From the NCBI GenBank assembly GCA_910576845.1, contig CAJTJA010000043.1, positions 1 to 20,291 on the forward strand: a DNA stretch of 20,291 nucleotides, in the 5' to 3' direction. The stretch is from an uncultured Oscillibacter sp. (GTDB taxonomy: Bacteria > Bacillota > Clostridia > Oscillospirales > Oscillospiraceae). The translations under genes were made by a program, and so were the position numbers. Numbering within the stretch: position 1 is the stretch's first letter; each line of letters begins with the position of its first letter. Positions 1-7,148 of the stretch are shown here, piece by piece. The notes below the pieces were generated by a model. The model ran no database searches, was not told the DNA's origin, and saw only the letters and a list, made by a program, of their open reading frames with translations.

Positions 1-65
1 TGGGCACCCGCCTGGCCCGTGGCCGGGAGCGGCTGCGGCAGATGCTGAAGGAGGATGCTATGTGA
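1..65 (+). CDS. RNA polymerase sigma factor (ECF/sigma-70 type), C-terminal end only
   Basis: Only the last 20 or so codons are present, in the frame that starts at base 3 and ends with TGA at 63-65. They read GTRLARGRERLRQMLKEDAM, which resembles the end of sigma-70 region 4, where a helix of the form 'S/A-R-G-R-x-x-L-R' follows the DNA-recognition helix. The stop overlaps the GTG start of the next gene (GTGA), a coupling often seen between ECF sigma genes and their anti-sigma partners. The identification rests on this short tail plus the neighbour, so a different regulator with a similar C-terminal helix remains possible. Confidence 0.6.
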   Translation, partial: GTRLARGRERLRQMLKEDAM

Positions 66-985
66 ATCAGAAAGATTATCGCAAGGCCTTTGACGAGCTC
101 TCCTTTTCCGCAGACTTCCAGGAGCGGACGGCGGACCTGCTGCGACAGCGCGCCCGTGAATTGGAAAAGGAGCGTAGCAATATGACTTTTAGTAAATCCA
201 AAAAGATGGCGGTACTCATTGCCGCCTGCATCGCCTTGCTGGCGGTGTCCGTCTCCGCCGCATACGCTTGGCTGACTCCCGCCCAGGTGGCGGAAGAATA
301 TGACCAACCCCTGCTGGCGGAGGCGTTCAAGGGCCCCGGCGCCATCACCGTCAGCGAGACCGTGGAGAGCGGGGACTACGCCATCACCCTGCTGGGTCTG
401 GTATCCGGAAGAAATCTGGACGTTTTGAACCAGGACCTGGAAAAAGACCACACGTATTCCGTTCTGGCCCTGAGCCGTCTGGATAAGGCCCCTCTGGAAA
501 ACTGGGACTTTGATTTCAGCAGCTTCGTGATGACCCCCCTGGTGGCGGGCTGTTCCCCTCTGGCAGTAAACAACTGGACCCTGGAGGCTTTTGCTCAGGG
601 CTTTGCCAGGGACAATGTATATTACTTCCTGCTGGACACCGCCAGCATTGAGATGTTCGCGGACCGCACGGTCTATATGGCCTTTTATGAGGGCTTCACC
701 CCGGACAATACCATCTTCACCGTGGCGGATGACGGGGCCATCGCTTTCTGTGACGATTTCACCGGAGTCCACGCCCTCTTCACCCTGCCCCTGGACCCAG
801 CTAAAGCGGACCCGGCGGCGGCGAACGCCTTCCTTGCGGAATATGACATGGGCTGGACCAACGAGCGGAGCAGCCCGGAGGAGGGGGACTGGGAGGTTGA
901 GCGCTATGAGACGGAGGACCGCACGGAGATTTTCCTCCGGCCCAAAGACACCCAATCTGACGGCAATCAAAATTCTGGGCTGTAA
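62..985 (+). CDS. Membrane-anchored anti-sigma-factor-like protein
   Basis: A 307-residue protein with a charged N-terminal cytoplasmic segment (about residues 1-47), one hydrophobic membrane span (about 49-70) and a long C-terminal domain predicted to lie outside the membrane. This one-span layout, directly after a sigma factor tail, fits the anti-sigma/DUF4179-like proteins of Clostridia that hold an ECF sigma factor inactive until an envelope signal arrives. The GTG start overlaps the sigma stop by 4 nt, so translation is probably coupled. The external domain is acidic and I see no enzymatic motif in it. No zinc-binding HxxxCxxC anti-sigma motif is present in the N-terminal part, so the anti-sigma role comes from context and topology. 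Confidence 0.62.
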   Translation: MNQKDYRKAFDELSFSADFQERTADLLRQRARELEKERSNMTFSKSKKMAVLIAACIALLAVSVSAAYAWLTPAQVAEEYDQPLLAEAFKGPGAITVSETVESGDYAITLLGLVSGRNLDVLNQDLEKDHTYSVLALSRLDKAPLENWDFDFSSFVMTPLVAGCSPLAVNNWTLEAFAQGFARDNVYYFLLDTASIEMFADRTVYMAFYEGFTPDNTIFTVADDGAIAFCDDFTGVHALFTLPLDPAKADPAAANAFLAEYDMGWTNERSSPEEGDWEVERYETEDRTEIFLRPKDTQSDGNQNSGL

Positions 986-1031
986 TTTTGAAACGATGAG
1001 ACGGACAACTCTTTTATAGTCAGTACAGATG

Positions 1032-1054
1032 AAAAGAATCCAAAGGATTCTTTT
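1032..1054 (+). terminator. Probable terminator of the sigma/anti-sigma operon
   Basis: A perfect 10-bp inverted repeat, AAAAGAATCC, 3-nt loop, GGATTCTTTT, lies 47 nt after the anti-sigma-like gene. The stem is AT-rich but its right arm ends in four T, so it can serve as a weak intrinsic terminator. It is nearly symmetrical and may act in both directions. Confidence 0.55.
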
Positions 1055-1124
1055 CCGTGCGGCGCTGTTCTGCAATGCCCCACGCTGCATCAGCCACTTT
1101 CTTGCCTGACTTCATAGCAAACGC

Positions 1125-1322
1125 ATGTGCGCTCTGCGCCCATGCGTTTCCTATGGTCCACCGGTTAAAAAGAGGTACTTCTCTCTTTTCGGCTGCGCTG
1201 ACTATACTGCTGCCCCGAGGAACAAGCGGCAGGAGGAAACCCTGAAGGAGCTCCGGAATGGAATGCTTGAGGGCAGGGTGGCAGACGGCGCCATCTATTT
1301 CGATCCCACTGCCAGCAAATGA
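1125..1322 (+). pseudogene. Possible gene remnant ahead of a terminator
   Basis: The 500-base stretch between the anti-sigma-like gene and asnA has no convincing intact gene. The last 30 codons of this frame (about 1225-1322) look protein-like: charged and helical, with KRQEETLKELRNGMLEG, then an acidic DGAIYFDP segment, ending just before a GC-rich terminator hairpin. The upstream part of the frame does not look coding and has no ribosome binding site. This pattern fits the 3' end of a decayed gene, with its terminator left behind. I do not recognise a family, and a chance open frame remains possible. Confidence 0.25.
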
Positions 1323-1327
1323 GAAAC

Positions 1328-1364
1328 AGGACCGGCGAGGAATTGTCCCCGCCGGTCCTCTTTT
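1328..1364 (+). terminator. Intrinsic terminator
   Basis: A 10-bp GC-rich perfect stem (AGGACCGGCG at 1328-1337 pairing with CGCCGGTCCT at 1350-1359) is followed by CTTTT. It lies 6 nt after the stop of the possible gene remnant. The T-run is short. Confidence 0.65.
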
Positions 1365-1485
1365 GCTAAAACAGTTCTTCGCTGCCACAGCCCGATCAAA
1401 CTTCAGGGACTGTTCGAGAAGCAGCTCCCGGACAACCAGAGCGTAATAAAATGCTTTTGCTTACTTTTCTTTCAGAAAAGGCAAG

Positions 1486-2493
1486 TTAAAGCAGGATAAT
1501 CCCCGCTTTCTCACAGCCCTCCAGGGTGTCCCGATCCCAGAGGCTGGCCTGGACCTCGCCGATATGGCAGGCCCCCAGCAGCAGCATGCACACCCTGGAC
1601 TGCCCGATACCGCCGCCGATGGACTGTGGCAGTTCACCGTTGAGCAGCATTTGATGGAAGGGCAGCTTCCGCCGCCCGTCGCATCCGGCAGCGGTGAGCT
1701 GGCGGTCCATGGCGGCCGCATCCACCCGGATGCCCATGGAGGAGACCTCAAAAGAACGCTCCAGCACCGGGTTCCATATAAGGATGTCCCCGTTGAGCTC
1801 CCAGTCATCGTAGTCCGGGGCGCGGCCATCGTGACGCTGGCCGGATTTCAGCGTTTTGCCAATCTGCATTAAAAACACAGTCTGATGCTTCCGGCAGATT
1901 TCCGTTTCCCGTTCTGCCGGGGTTAAATTGGGATAACGGTCTTCCAGCTCCTGGGTAGTGATAAAGTATACATCCCGGTTTGGCCGGAAGCTGAGCGCAG
2001 AGAAATGATTCCGCAGAACAGAGGCAGTGTCGCACAAAGCGCCGGCAATATCCTGAACGGTGTCTTTCAAATACTGGAGATTCCTGTCTTTTGCGCCAAT
2101 GTGCTTTTCCCAGTCCCACTGGTCTACATAGATGGAGTGGAGATTATCCACTACCTCATCCCGGCGGATGGCGTTCATATCGGTATAAAGTCCCATACCC
2201 TCTGGGAACTCATAGCGTTTCAGCGCCAGGCGCTTCCATTTTGCCAGGGAGTGAACCACCTGGCCGTCGGCGCCGACATCCGGAATATCAAAGCTCACAG
2301 GGCGCTCTACGCCGTTCAGGTCATCGTTCAAGCCGGTGCGCCCATCTACGAACAAAGGTGCGGAAACCCGGTGAAGGTTCAAACGAAGGGTGAGGCTGCG
2401 CTGGAAATCCTCATGAATGAGTTCAATAGCCCGCTGGAGCTCATTGTTGGTCAGGGGCATTTTATAGCCGGTGGGAATGATGAGCTTGCTCAT
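1486..2493 (-). CDS. asnA: Aspartate--ammonia ligase (asparagine synthetase A)
   Basis: This 335-residue protein is the usual length for AsnA, the cytoplasmic class II-tRNA-synthetase-like enzyme that makes asparagine from aspartate, ammonia and ATP (EC 6.3.1.1). Typical sequence runs from end to end: an N-terminal IIPTGYKMPLTNNELQRAIE region, RVSAPLFVDGRTGLNDDLNG, the ITTQELEDRYP stretch, HDGRAPDYDDWELNGDI near residues 215-235, and the C-terminal GGGIGQSR motif (residues about 296-303) of the class II ATP site. The ATG start matches the family N-terminus. Its ribosome binding site is poor (AAAGGA about 13 nt upstream). It lies downstream of gltX on the same strand but 277 nt away, so it may have its own promoter. 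No T-box leader was found. Confidence 0.96.
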   Translation of the reverse strand: MSKLIIPTGYKMPLTNNELQRAIELIHEDFQRSLTLRLNLHRVSAPLFVDGRTGLNDDLNGVERPVSFDIPDVGADGQVVHSLAKWKRLALKRYEFPEGMGLYTDMNAIRRDEVVDNLHSIYVDQWDWEKHIGAKDRNLQYLKDTVQDIAGALCDTASVLRNHFSALSFRPNRDVYFITTQELEDRYPNLTPAERETEICRKHQTVFLMQIGKTLKSGQRHDGRAPDYDDWELNGDILIWNPVLERSFEVSSMGIRVDAAAMDRQLTAAGCDGRRKLPFHQMLLNGELPQSIGGGIGQSRVCMLLLGACHIGEVQASLWDRDTLEGCEKAGIILL

Positions 2494-2770
2494 GTGATAA
2501 AACCAGTCCTTTATAAAAATTTGTTACAGGCAATTACTGCCGCTGCGGTCTGGTCAGGCTTTGCTTAAATTCAACTGTCCGGGTTTCCGCCCTGCGGCGT
2601 TACGGGTTTCTTAAAATCGGTCAGGATTCTTGACGGTCTGCCCTGCCCCGCAAAAATTCCGGAATAGAATTATGCGCCGGAGCCTTCGAAATACTTTTCC
2701 GCAGGAACTTCTTCTGCGGAGACATTCCTCCGCGGAGCCCCGCGCTTCCGCAGCCTTCCAGAGAAAAATG
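2494..2770 (-). other. gltX-asnA intergenic region without a recognised regulatory element
   Basis: This 277-base spacer contains several short GC-rich self-complementary stretches built on CTCCGC/GCGGAG (about 2700-2745) just after gltX. They can fold but have no T-run, so they are not a clear terminator. An AT-rich TATAAA lies about 20 nt ahead of asnA, without a well-placed -35. The T-box sequence GGTGGNACCGCG expected for an amino-acid-responsive leader is absent. Confidence 0.4.
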
Positions 2771-4255
2771 TCACAGCTTTTCAAGGCCCAGCTTGAGACG
2801 GCGGAGAGTTTCCTCCCTGCCAAGGATATGGCAGATTTCCACAGCGCCGCCAGGCGTCACCTGCCGGCCTGCCGCAGCAATGCGGACGGGCCACATCAGC
2901 GTGGCGTTTTTTACGCCAAGGTTTTCCGCCAGGGCGATGAGGCAGTCGTGAATACCGTCCTGCGTCCAATCCGGAAGGGCTTCCAGGGCGGGGACGGCAT
3001 TTTCCAGCATCCGCTTGGAGACATCGCTGTCCGTCTTGGATTTCTTATTGGTGAAGAGGGAAACATCATAGTCCGGAAGGGCGTCAAAAAAGTCCACCTT
3101 CTCCGGGATATCCGTCAGCTTTTCACACCGGGCCTGGAGCAGAGCGGCCACGGCAGCCGTATCAATGGCCGGGTTTTTCACGGCCTGCCGGATATAGGGT
3201 TCCGCAGTTTTGGAAAAGTCCTCAGGGGTCATGGCCCGGAGATAAAGAGCGTTGAAATGAGTGAGCTTTTCAATATCGAAAATGGCGGGGGATTTGGAAA
3301 TACCCGCAATGTCGAAGGCGTCCACCAGCTCCTCCAGAGAAAAGATTTCCTGTTCCGCCAGTTCACCCTTGGGGGACCAGCCCAGCAGCGCCACATAGTT
3401 CAGCACAGCTGGAGTCAGGTAACCCTGCTGAATCAGATCCTCGTATGAGGGGTCGCCATGACGCTTGGACATCTTATTATGCTGGTCCCGCATGACAGGA
3501 GAGCAGTGAACATAGGTAGGGATATCCCAGCCGAAAGCTTCGTACAGGAGATTATATTTCGGTGCCGAGGACAAATATTCACTGCCCCGGACCACATGGG
3601 TAATGCCCATGAGATGATCGTCAACAACATTTGCGAAGTTATAGGTAGGCAGACCGTCCCGTTTGAGGAGGACCTGATCATCCAGCGTCTTGTTTTCCAC
3701 GGTGATATCCCCGAAGGAGACGTCGTGGAACGTGGTAGTCCCCTCCCGGGGGATGCGCTGCCGGATGACGTAGGGCATTCCCGCCAGCAAATTTGCTTCA
3801 ATTTCCTCCCGCGTCAGGTCCCGGCAGGGATCGGCCGCCCGCTCCCAATCGCCGGAGTCCTCCTCAGATTCGGTCTTCTCGCAAAAGCAGTAGTAAGCCG
3901 CGCCCTTCTCCACCAGAAGCTCCGCGTATTTTGCGTAGATGTCCCGCCGCTCGGATTGAATATAGGGTCCCACAGGGCCCCCTGCGTCCGGGCCCTCATC
4001 ATGGGTCAGGCCGCACTCGGCCATCGTGCGGTAAATAACGTCCGTGGCGCCTTCCACTAAGCGGCCCTGATCCGTATCCTCAATGCGGAGGATAAACGTG
4101 CCGTGATGGTGCCGGGCAATCAGCCAGGTATACAGGGCGGTGCGGAGATTGCCAACATGCATATAGCCTGTGGGAGAGGGGGCAAAGCGGGTGCGGACCC
4201 GGCCCTTGGGGATGCGGGTTTCCATATCCTCAAAAAAACGGCTGTTGGGCGCCAT
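2771..4255 (-). CDS. gltX: Glutamate--tRNA ligase
   Basis: A class I aminoacyl-tRNA synthetase that charges tRNA-Glu (and possibly tRNA-Gln in a transamidation pathway). The protein is 494 residues, normal for GltX. The ATP-binding 'HIGH' signature appears as APSPTGYMHVGNLRTAL (HVGN at 33-36), and the second signature as KMSKR at 261-265. The catalytic core is followed by the anticodon-binding alpha-helical domain. The frame is open upstream to an ATG at 4267, but a GGAGG at 4261-4265 sits 5 nt ahead of the ATG at 4255, inside that extended frame. I therefore use 4255. A near-consensus promoter lies about 115-140 bases upstream. No tRNA genes are adjacent. Confidence 0.97.
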   Translation of the reverse strand: MAPNSRFFEDMETRIPKGRVRTRFAPSPTGYMHVGNLRTALYTWLIARHHHGTFILRIEDTDQGRLVEGATDVIYRTMAECGLTHDEGPDAGGPVGPYIQSERRDIYAKYAELLVEKGAAYYCFCEKTESEEDSGDWERAADPCRDLTREEIEANLLAGMPYVIRQRIPREGTTTFHDVSFGDITVENKTLDDQVLLKRDGLPTYNFANVVDDHLMGITHVVRGSEYLSSAPKYNLLYEAFGWDIPTYVHCSPVMRDQHNKMSKRHGDPSYEDLIQQGYLTPAVLNYVALLGWSPKGELAEQEIFSLEELVDAFDIAGISKSPAIFDIEKLTHFNALYLRAMTPEDFSKTAEPYIRQAVKNPAIDTAAVAALLQARCEKLTDIPEKVDFFDALPDYDVSLFTNKKSKTDSDVSKRMLENAVPALEALPDWTQDGIHDCLIALAENLGVKNATLMWPVRIAAAGRQVTPGGAVEICHILGREETLRRLKLGLEKL

Positions 4256-4368
4256 AAAATCCTCCATATCACACCGGGAAAATCCCGGCGGCCGCTTTTA
4301 CGGCGAGCGGTTCGCCGATTTTCGGGAAAGCCGTGTTTCCTCTGTTCTTACTTTGCTGATATCAGCAT

Positions 4369-4397
4369 ATTATCCCAGCTTTAGAGAAAGATGTCAA
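4369..4397 (-). promoter_or_regulatory. Sigma-A promoter for gltX
   Basis: On the minus strand, TTGACA (4392-4397) is followed by a 17-nt spacer and GATAAT (4369-4374). This is a perfect -35 and a good -10. Transcription would begin near 4362, giving a leader of about 107 nt to the gltX start, with a small GGCGAaccgcTCGCC-type hairpin. Confidence 0.78.
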
Positions 4398-4499
4398 GGG
4401 CATCCTGGGAAGGATATTTCAGGCGGCAGCCGGGCCGTTTTTGCCAGATACGCTAAAAAAGCTGCCGGCGAAAGCCTTGGCTTTCAGTTTGTTCGCCAC

Positions 4500-4528
4500 T
4501 TGTAAAGGTTGAGGGGGCTTGTTAGAAT
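4500..4528 (+). promoter_or_regulatory. Probable promoter for the HAD phosphatase/metallopeptidase operon
   Basis: TTGTAA (4500-4505), 17-nt spacer, TAGAAT (4523-4528). Predicted start near 4535, about 65 nt ahead of the gene. It diverges from the gltX promoter about 100 bases away. The two boxes are moderate matches only. Confidence 0.5.
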
Positions 4529-4599
4529 ATCAGTAATTGAGCAATTTGCGGGCACGCCGCGCCCTCTTCACCATTTTGATAATTGATATGAGGTGTCAT

Positions 4600-5262
4600 A
4601 TGTATCATACCGTGATTTTTGATCTGGACGGAACCCTGCTGAACACCATTGAGGATCTGGCTGCCGCCGGAAACTGGGTATGCCGCCGCAATGGCTGGCC
4701 GGAACACTCTCTGGCCGAGTTTAAAGCCATGGTAGGTCACGGCATCCCTAATTTGGTTTCCCGGTTTTCTCCTGAGGGCTGCCAGAGCCCCTTAATTCTC
4801 ATGAATACGCTCTCTCAGTTCAGCGAATATTACGGCGAACACAACATGGACGCCACCGTCCCCTATGAGGGCACGGCGGATATGCTGAGGCGGCTGAAGG
4901 AAGCCGGCATTCAGATGGCGGTGTACTCCAACAAGGCAGACAGCTTCAGCCGGGAGATTGTAGAACACTATCTGCCTGGCTTCTTTCATCTGGTGCGCGG
5001 GAAAGTAGACGGTGTGCCGGTAAAACCGGACCCCGCCGGCATCCGCAGCATTATGACGGAGCTGGGCGCCAAGGCGGAAGAGACCCTGTTTGTGGGGGAC
5101 AGCAGCGTTGACATTCAGACCGGCCATAACGCGGGTCTGAAAGCCTGCGGCGTCACCTGGGGCTTCCGTCCCCGCGCTTCCCTGGAAGAGGCCGGGGCAG
5201 ACTGTCTGGCAGATACCATGGAGGAGCTGGAGGCTGTTATTATGGGCGGGCCATGCTCCTGA
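4600..5262 (+). CDS. HAD-superfamily phosphatase, phosphoglycolate-phosphatase-like
   Basis: A 220-residue haloacid-dehalogenase hydrolase. Motif I is FDLDGTLLNT (catalytic Asp8 nucleophile and Asp10), motif II is the Ser of AVYSNKAD, motif III is the Lys of VPVKPDP, and motif IV is VGDSSVDIQTGHNAG. The helical cap between motifs I and II is of the beta-phosphoglucomutase/Gph type. These enzymes remove phosphate from small phospho-compounds such as 2-phosphoglycolate, but substrate cannot be read from sequence. An in-frame ATG exists at 4537, but GAGGTG at 4590-4595 places the start at 4600, where the conserved protein begins. The stop overlaps the next gene by 10 nt, which implies coupled translation. 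Confidence 0.93.
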   Translation: MYHTVIFDLDGTLLNTIEDLAAAGNWVCRRNGWPEHSLAEFKAMVGHGIPNLVSRFSPEGCQSPLILMNTLSQFSEYYGEHNMDATVPYEGTADMLRRLKEAGIQMAVYSNKADSFSREIVEHYLPGFFHLVRGKVDGVPVKPDPAGIRSIMTELGAKAEETLFVGDSSVDIQTGHNAGLKACGVTWGFRPRASLEEAGADCLADTMEELEAVIMGGPCS

Positions 5263-5645
5263 GCTTCGAACAGGCAGGGAATTTGCTGGATGAAATGGCG
5301 GAGTCTTTTCCAAAGGCTCTTTTTGAGGAACTGAACGGCGGCGTAAACCTGCTGGAGGATGCAGTGACGGACCCGGACTTCCCGGAAGGAGCGGTGTATA
5401 TCCTTGGAGAATACTGCGACGGCATGCTGGGGCGGTATGTTAATCTGTATTATGGCTCTTTTGCCGCCCTGGCAGAACAGGAAGGATGGTCTCTGGAAAA
5501 CTGGACGGAGGAACTCCGGCAAACCCTCTCTCACGAGCTGACCCATCATATGGAGGCCAGAGGCGGTCTTCACATCCTGGATGACCGGGACGAAGAGGAG
5601 CTGGCCGCATGGCATGAGACATATAATAAAAACAGCGGCGGATGA
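5253..5645 (+). CDS. Small zincin-type metallopeptidase family protein
   Basis: A 130-residue protein with a HELTHH zinc-binding motif (His94, Glu95, His98). It matches the layout of the Zincin_1/DUF1025 family: N-terminal helices (FEELNGG), a central LGEYxG-like stretch with an aromatic segment, then TLSHELTHHMEARGGLHILD near the C-terminus. The family is expected to bind zinc and act in the cytoplasm, and its substrates are unknown. There is no signal peptide. The gene starts inside the HAD gene with a 10-nt overlap and ends before two hairpins, so it is the last gene of a two-gene operon. Catalytic activity is inferred from HExxH alone. Confidence 0.88.
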   Translation: MLLSFEQAGNLLDEMAESFPKALFEELNGGVNLLEDAVTDPDFPEGAVYILGEYCDGMLGRYVNLYYGSFAALAEQEGWSLENWTEELRQTLSHELTHHMEARGGLHILDDRDEEELAAWHETYNKNSGG

Positions 5646-5653
5646 AGCACAAC

Positions 5654-5681
5654 CCCCGGAAAGGCTCTCCCTTTTCCGGGG
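5654..5681 (+). terminator. First hairpin after the HAD/metallopeptidase operon
   Basis: CCCCGGAAA (5654-5662) pairs with TTTCCGGGG (5673-5681) just after the metallopeptidase stop, and outer bases extend the pairing. No T-run follows, so it may protect the 3' end or pause transcription instead of terminating it. Confidence 0.45.
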
Positions 5682-5720
5682 ATTGTGGATCGTACAGAAA
5701 AAGTTCATTTGATAAATGAA

Positions 5721-5765
5721 GGCGCAGGGAATCCGAAAAGGGTTTCCCTGCGCCATTTTTCTTTG
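5721..5765 (+). terminator. Strong intrinsic terminator
   Basis: An 11-bp perfect stem, GGCGCAGGGAA (5721-5731) with TTCCCTGCGCC (5744-5754), is followed by ATTTTTCTTT. It closes the plus-strand operon and lies between it and the converging Nudix gene, about 100 bases after the Nudix stop. Confidence 0.88.
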
Positions 5766-5862
5766 AAAAGTGGTTCCAAAGCCGCAGAAACTTGACCGGT
5801 CTGCCGAAAAATCCTTTTGGCAGGCCAATATCCGGAAAGACGGAAATCTTCCCGGAGGAGCG

Positions 5863-6381
5863 CTATTTGGTTGGAAATCCGAACTGCTCCCGAAAGTCAA
5901 AGAGAAGGCGGAGAAAGCTTTTGGGATACGGAATAAAGATTCCCGCATCCACCATGGCAAGAAGCTCCTCCACTCCGGCCCAGCGGACCGCCTGAACCTC
6001 CTCCTGCTGAAGGGTGAGCTCTTCCAGAGCCAAATCCTTTGTAAGGATATAGAAGTCGTCAAAACCGCCGTCAAAATTTACGGTCAAAGAGGGCCGAAGG
6101 CCTTTCATGTCCAGAGAATACCCCAATTCCTCCCGGAACTCCCGCTCCGCGCCTTGGCGGCTGGTCTCCCCGGCGTCCACGCCACCACCTACTGACACAT
6201 CCCAGCGCCCGGGCCAGATAAATTTGGACATCGTCCTCTGCTGAATCAGCAGGCGCCCCCGGCTGTCAAACACACACACATGGACTACCGCCCGATATTC
6301 GCCGGGAGTCTGAGAGGTGCTCCGCTCTGCGGTTTTCCCCAGAGGAATGCGGTTTTCATCGTATAAATCTACCAGTTCCAT
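5863..6381 (-). CDS. Nudix hydrolase, isopentenyl-diphosphate-isomerase-like (YfcD type)
   Basis: A 172-residue Nudix protein. The Nudix box (GX5EX7REUXEEXGU) spans about residues 66-88, with Gly66, Glu72, Arg80-Glu81, Glu84-Glu85 and Gly87 all present. The N-terminal ELVDLYDENRIPLGKTAER and the HVCVFDSRGRLLIQQR strand are typical of the YfcD/IDI-like branch, which hydrolyses nucleoside-diphosphate-linked or related pyrophosphate compounds with a divalent metal; the substrate here is unknown. The frame runs open further upstream to 6546, but AGGAGG 5 nt before the ATG at 6381 fixes the start. It is downstream of the selenium-type module and DUF6472 on the same strand but separated by 190 nt. 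Confidence 0.92.
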   Translation of the reverse strand: MELVDLYDENRIPLGKTAERSTSQTPGEYRAVVHVCVFDSRGRLLIQQRTMSKFIWPGRWDVSVGGGVDAGETSRQGAEREFREELGYSLDMKGLRPSLTVNFDGGFDDFYILTKDLALEELTLQQEEVQAVRWAGVEELLAMVDAGIFIPYPKSFLRLLFDFREQFGFPTK

Positions 6382-6570
6382 GGGAACCTCCTGTATCTGT
6401 TCTGTAAGAGCCGGGGGAAATGCGTCATCGCGCCGGCACGAACAGCCGGCCGTTTGCTGCATAAAGAAAAGCGCTTCCGGAGCCGGACCAAACGGGCGGC
6501 CGGCTTTGAATGGAAACCCAGAAGACCTTGAACTGAACCATTTCAAAATAATCCGCTATGCCGTCTTCTC

Positions 6571-6744
6571 TCACTGCCTGGATGCGGTTTTATAGTCTCC
6601 GCCGGGGCGGTAGAAGGGACATGAGGTATTCGTTCCCTTCAAGAAGCGCTCCATTTCATCCTCATCCAGGTCCATGGTGCAGGTAAAGGCCTCCCATTCT
6701 TCGTCGTAGTCATAACAGACGCAATCCTCGCAGATATTACTCAC
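6571..6744 (-). CDS. DUF6472-type small cysteine-rich protein
   Basis: A 57-residue protein, acidic in the middle (about 24-33 reads MDLDEDEMER). Cysteines at 5, 8, 10, 22 and 42 could bind a metal. The pattern ICEDC...YDYDEEWEAFTC..DLDEDEMERFL...CPFY.PGGDYK matches the small DUF6472 family as I remember it from Clostridia; its function is unknown. The start is GTG with AGGAG about 10 nt upstream; no ATG is available in frame. It lies between the DUF3343 gene and the Nudix gene on the same strand, with gaps of 165 and 190 nt that hold no clear genes. Confidence 0.8.
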   Translation of the reverse strand: MSNICEDCVCYDYDEEWEAFTCTMDLDEDEMERFLKGTNTSCPFYRPGGDYKTASRQ

Positions 6745-6909
6745 AATATCACCGCTCCTTTTTCCTTAAATGGCGTGCAGTACCTGACACGCAGAACAAG
6801 CGAGCCGTTTATAATGACCGGGCTCTGCGGAACGCACGCATACGCCTCGCGCGCCGCCAGGTCATATACCGCTTGAAAAAACGCAGCCGCGCCCTTTCAA
6901 CCGCGTTGA

Positions 6910-7146
6910 TTATATGATAACGGCATAGATGCCGTCCGCATCCAAGCGCTTTTTTATCACCAATTCCTCTAAAGCCTCCCGGACTGACGGCGGCGCGGCC
7001 CAGCACAGGCCGCAGCCCGCAGTGATGCTCCGGGGTACGGGAATCAGACGTCCCGGCAGGCCCGCCTCCCGGCAGGCAGACTCCATAGCCATAGCGCCTG
7101 CCGTGGTGCGGAATGTCACCACGCATCTCTCTGCTTTCTGCCGCAT
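6910..7146 (-). CDS. DUF3343 protein, putative Se/S carrier
   Basis: A 78-residue protein of the DUF3343 family (putative Se/S carrier-like). Its hallmark is TFRTTAGAMAMESACREAG, then PGRLIPVPRSITAGCGLCW with Cys45 and Cys48. These proteins are thought, from gene neighbourhood, to carry sulfur or selenium on cysteine; this is not firmly shown biochemically. The ATG lies 2 nt after the desulfurase stop, with GGGAGG about 10 nt upstream inside the desulfurase gene, so the two are co-transcribed. The protein acts in the cytoplasm. Confidence 0.88.
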   Translation of the reverse strand: MRQKAERCVVTFRTTAGAMAMESACREAGLPGRLIPVPRSITAGCGLCWAAPPSVREALEELVIKKRLDADGIYAVII

Positions 7147-7148
7147 CT

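Noticed and set aside
2494..2770. T-box or other amino-acid-responsive leader for asnA
   Set aside because: The T-box core GGTGGNACCGCG and a following terminator are absent.
2005..4060. Long plus-strand open frames opposite asnA and gltX
   Set aside because: Antisense shadows of two strongly conserved genes, with no ribosome binding sites or recognisable domains.
5115..6074. 319-residue minus-strand open frame
   Set aside because: It is antisense to the HAD and metallopeptidase genes and runs through their terminator and part of the Nudix gene. Those genes have clear family motifs, and this frame has none.
6809..7126. 105-residue minus-strand frame overlapping DUF3343
   Set aside because: It is a shifted frame of the DUF3343 gene followed by Arg-rich sequence without motifs.
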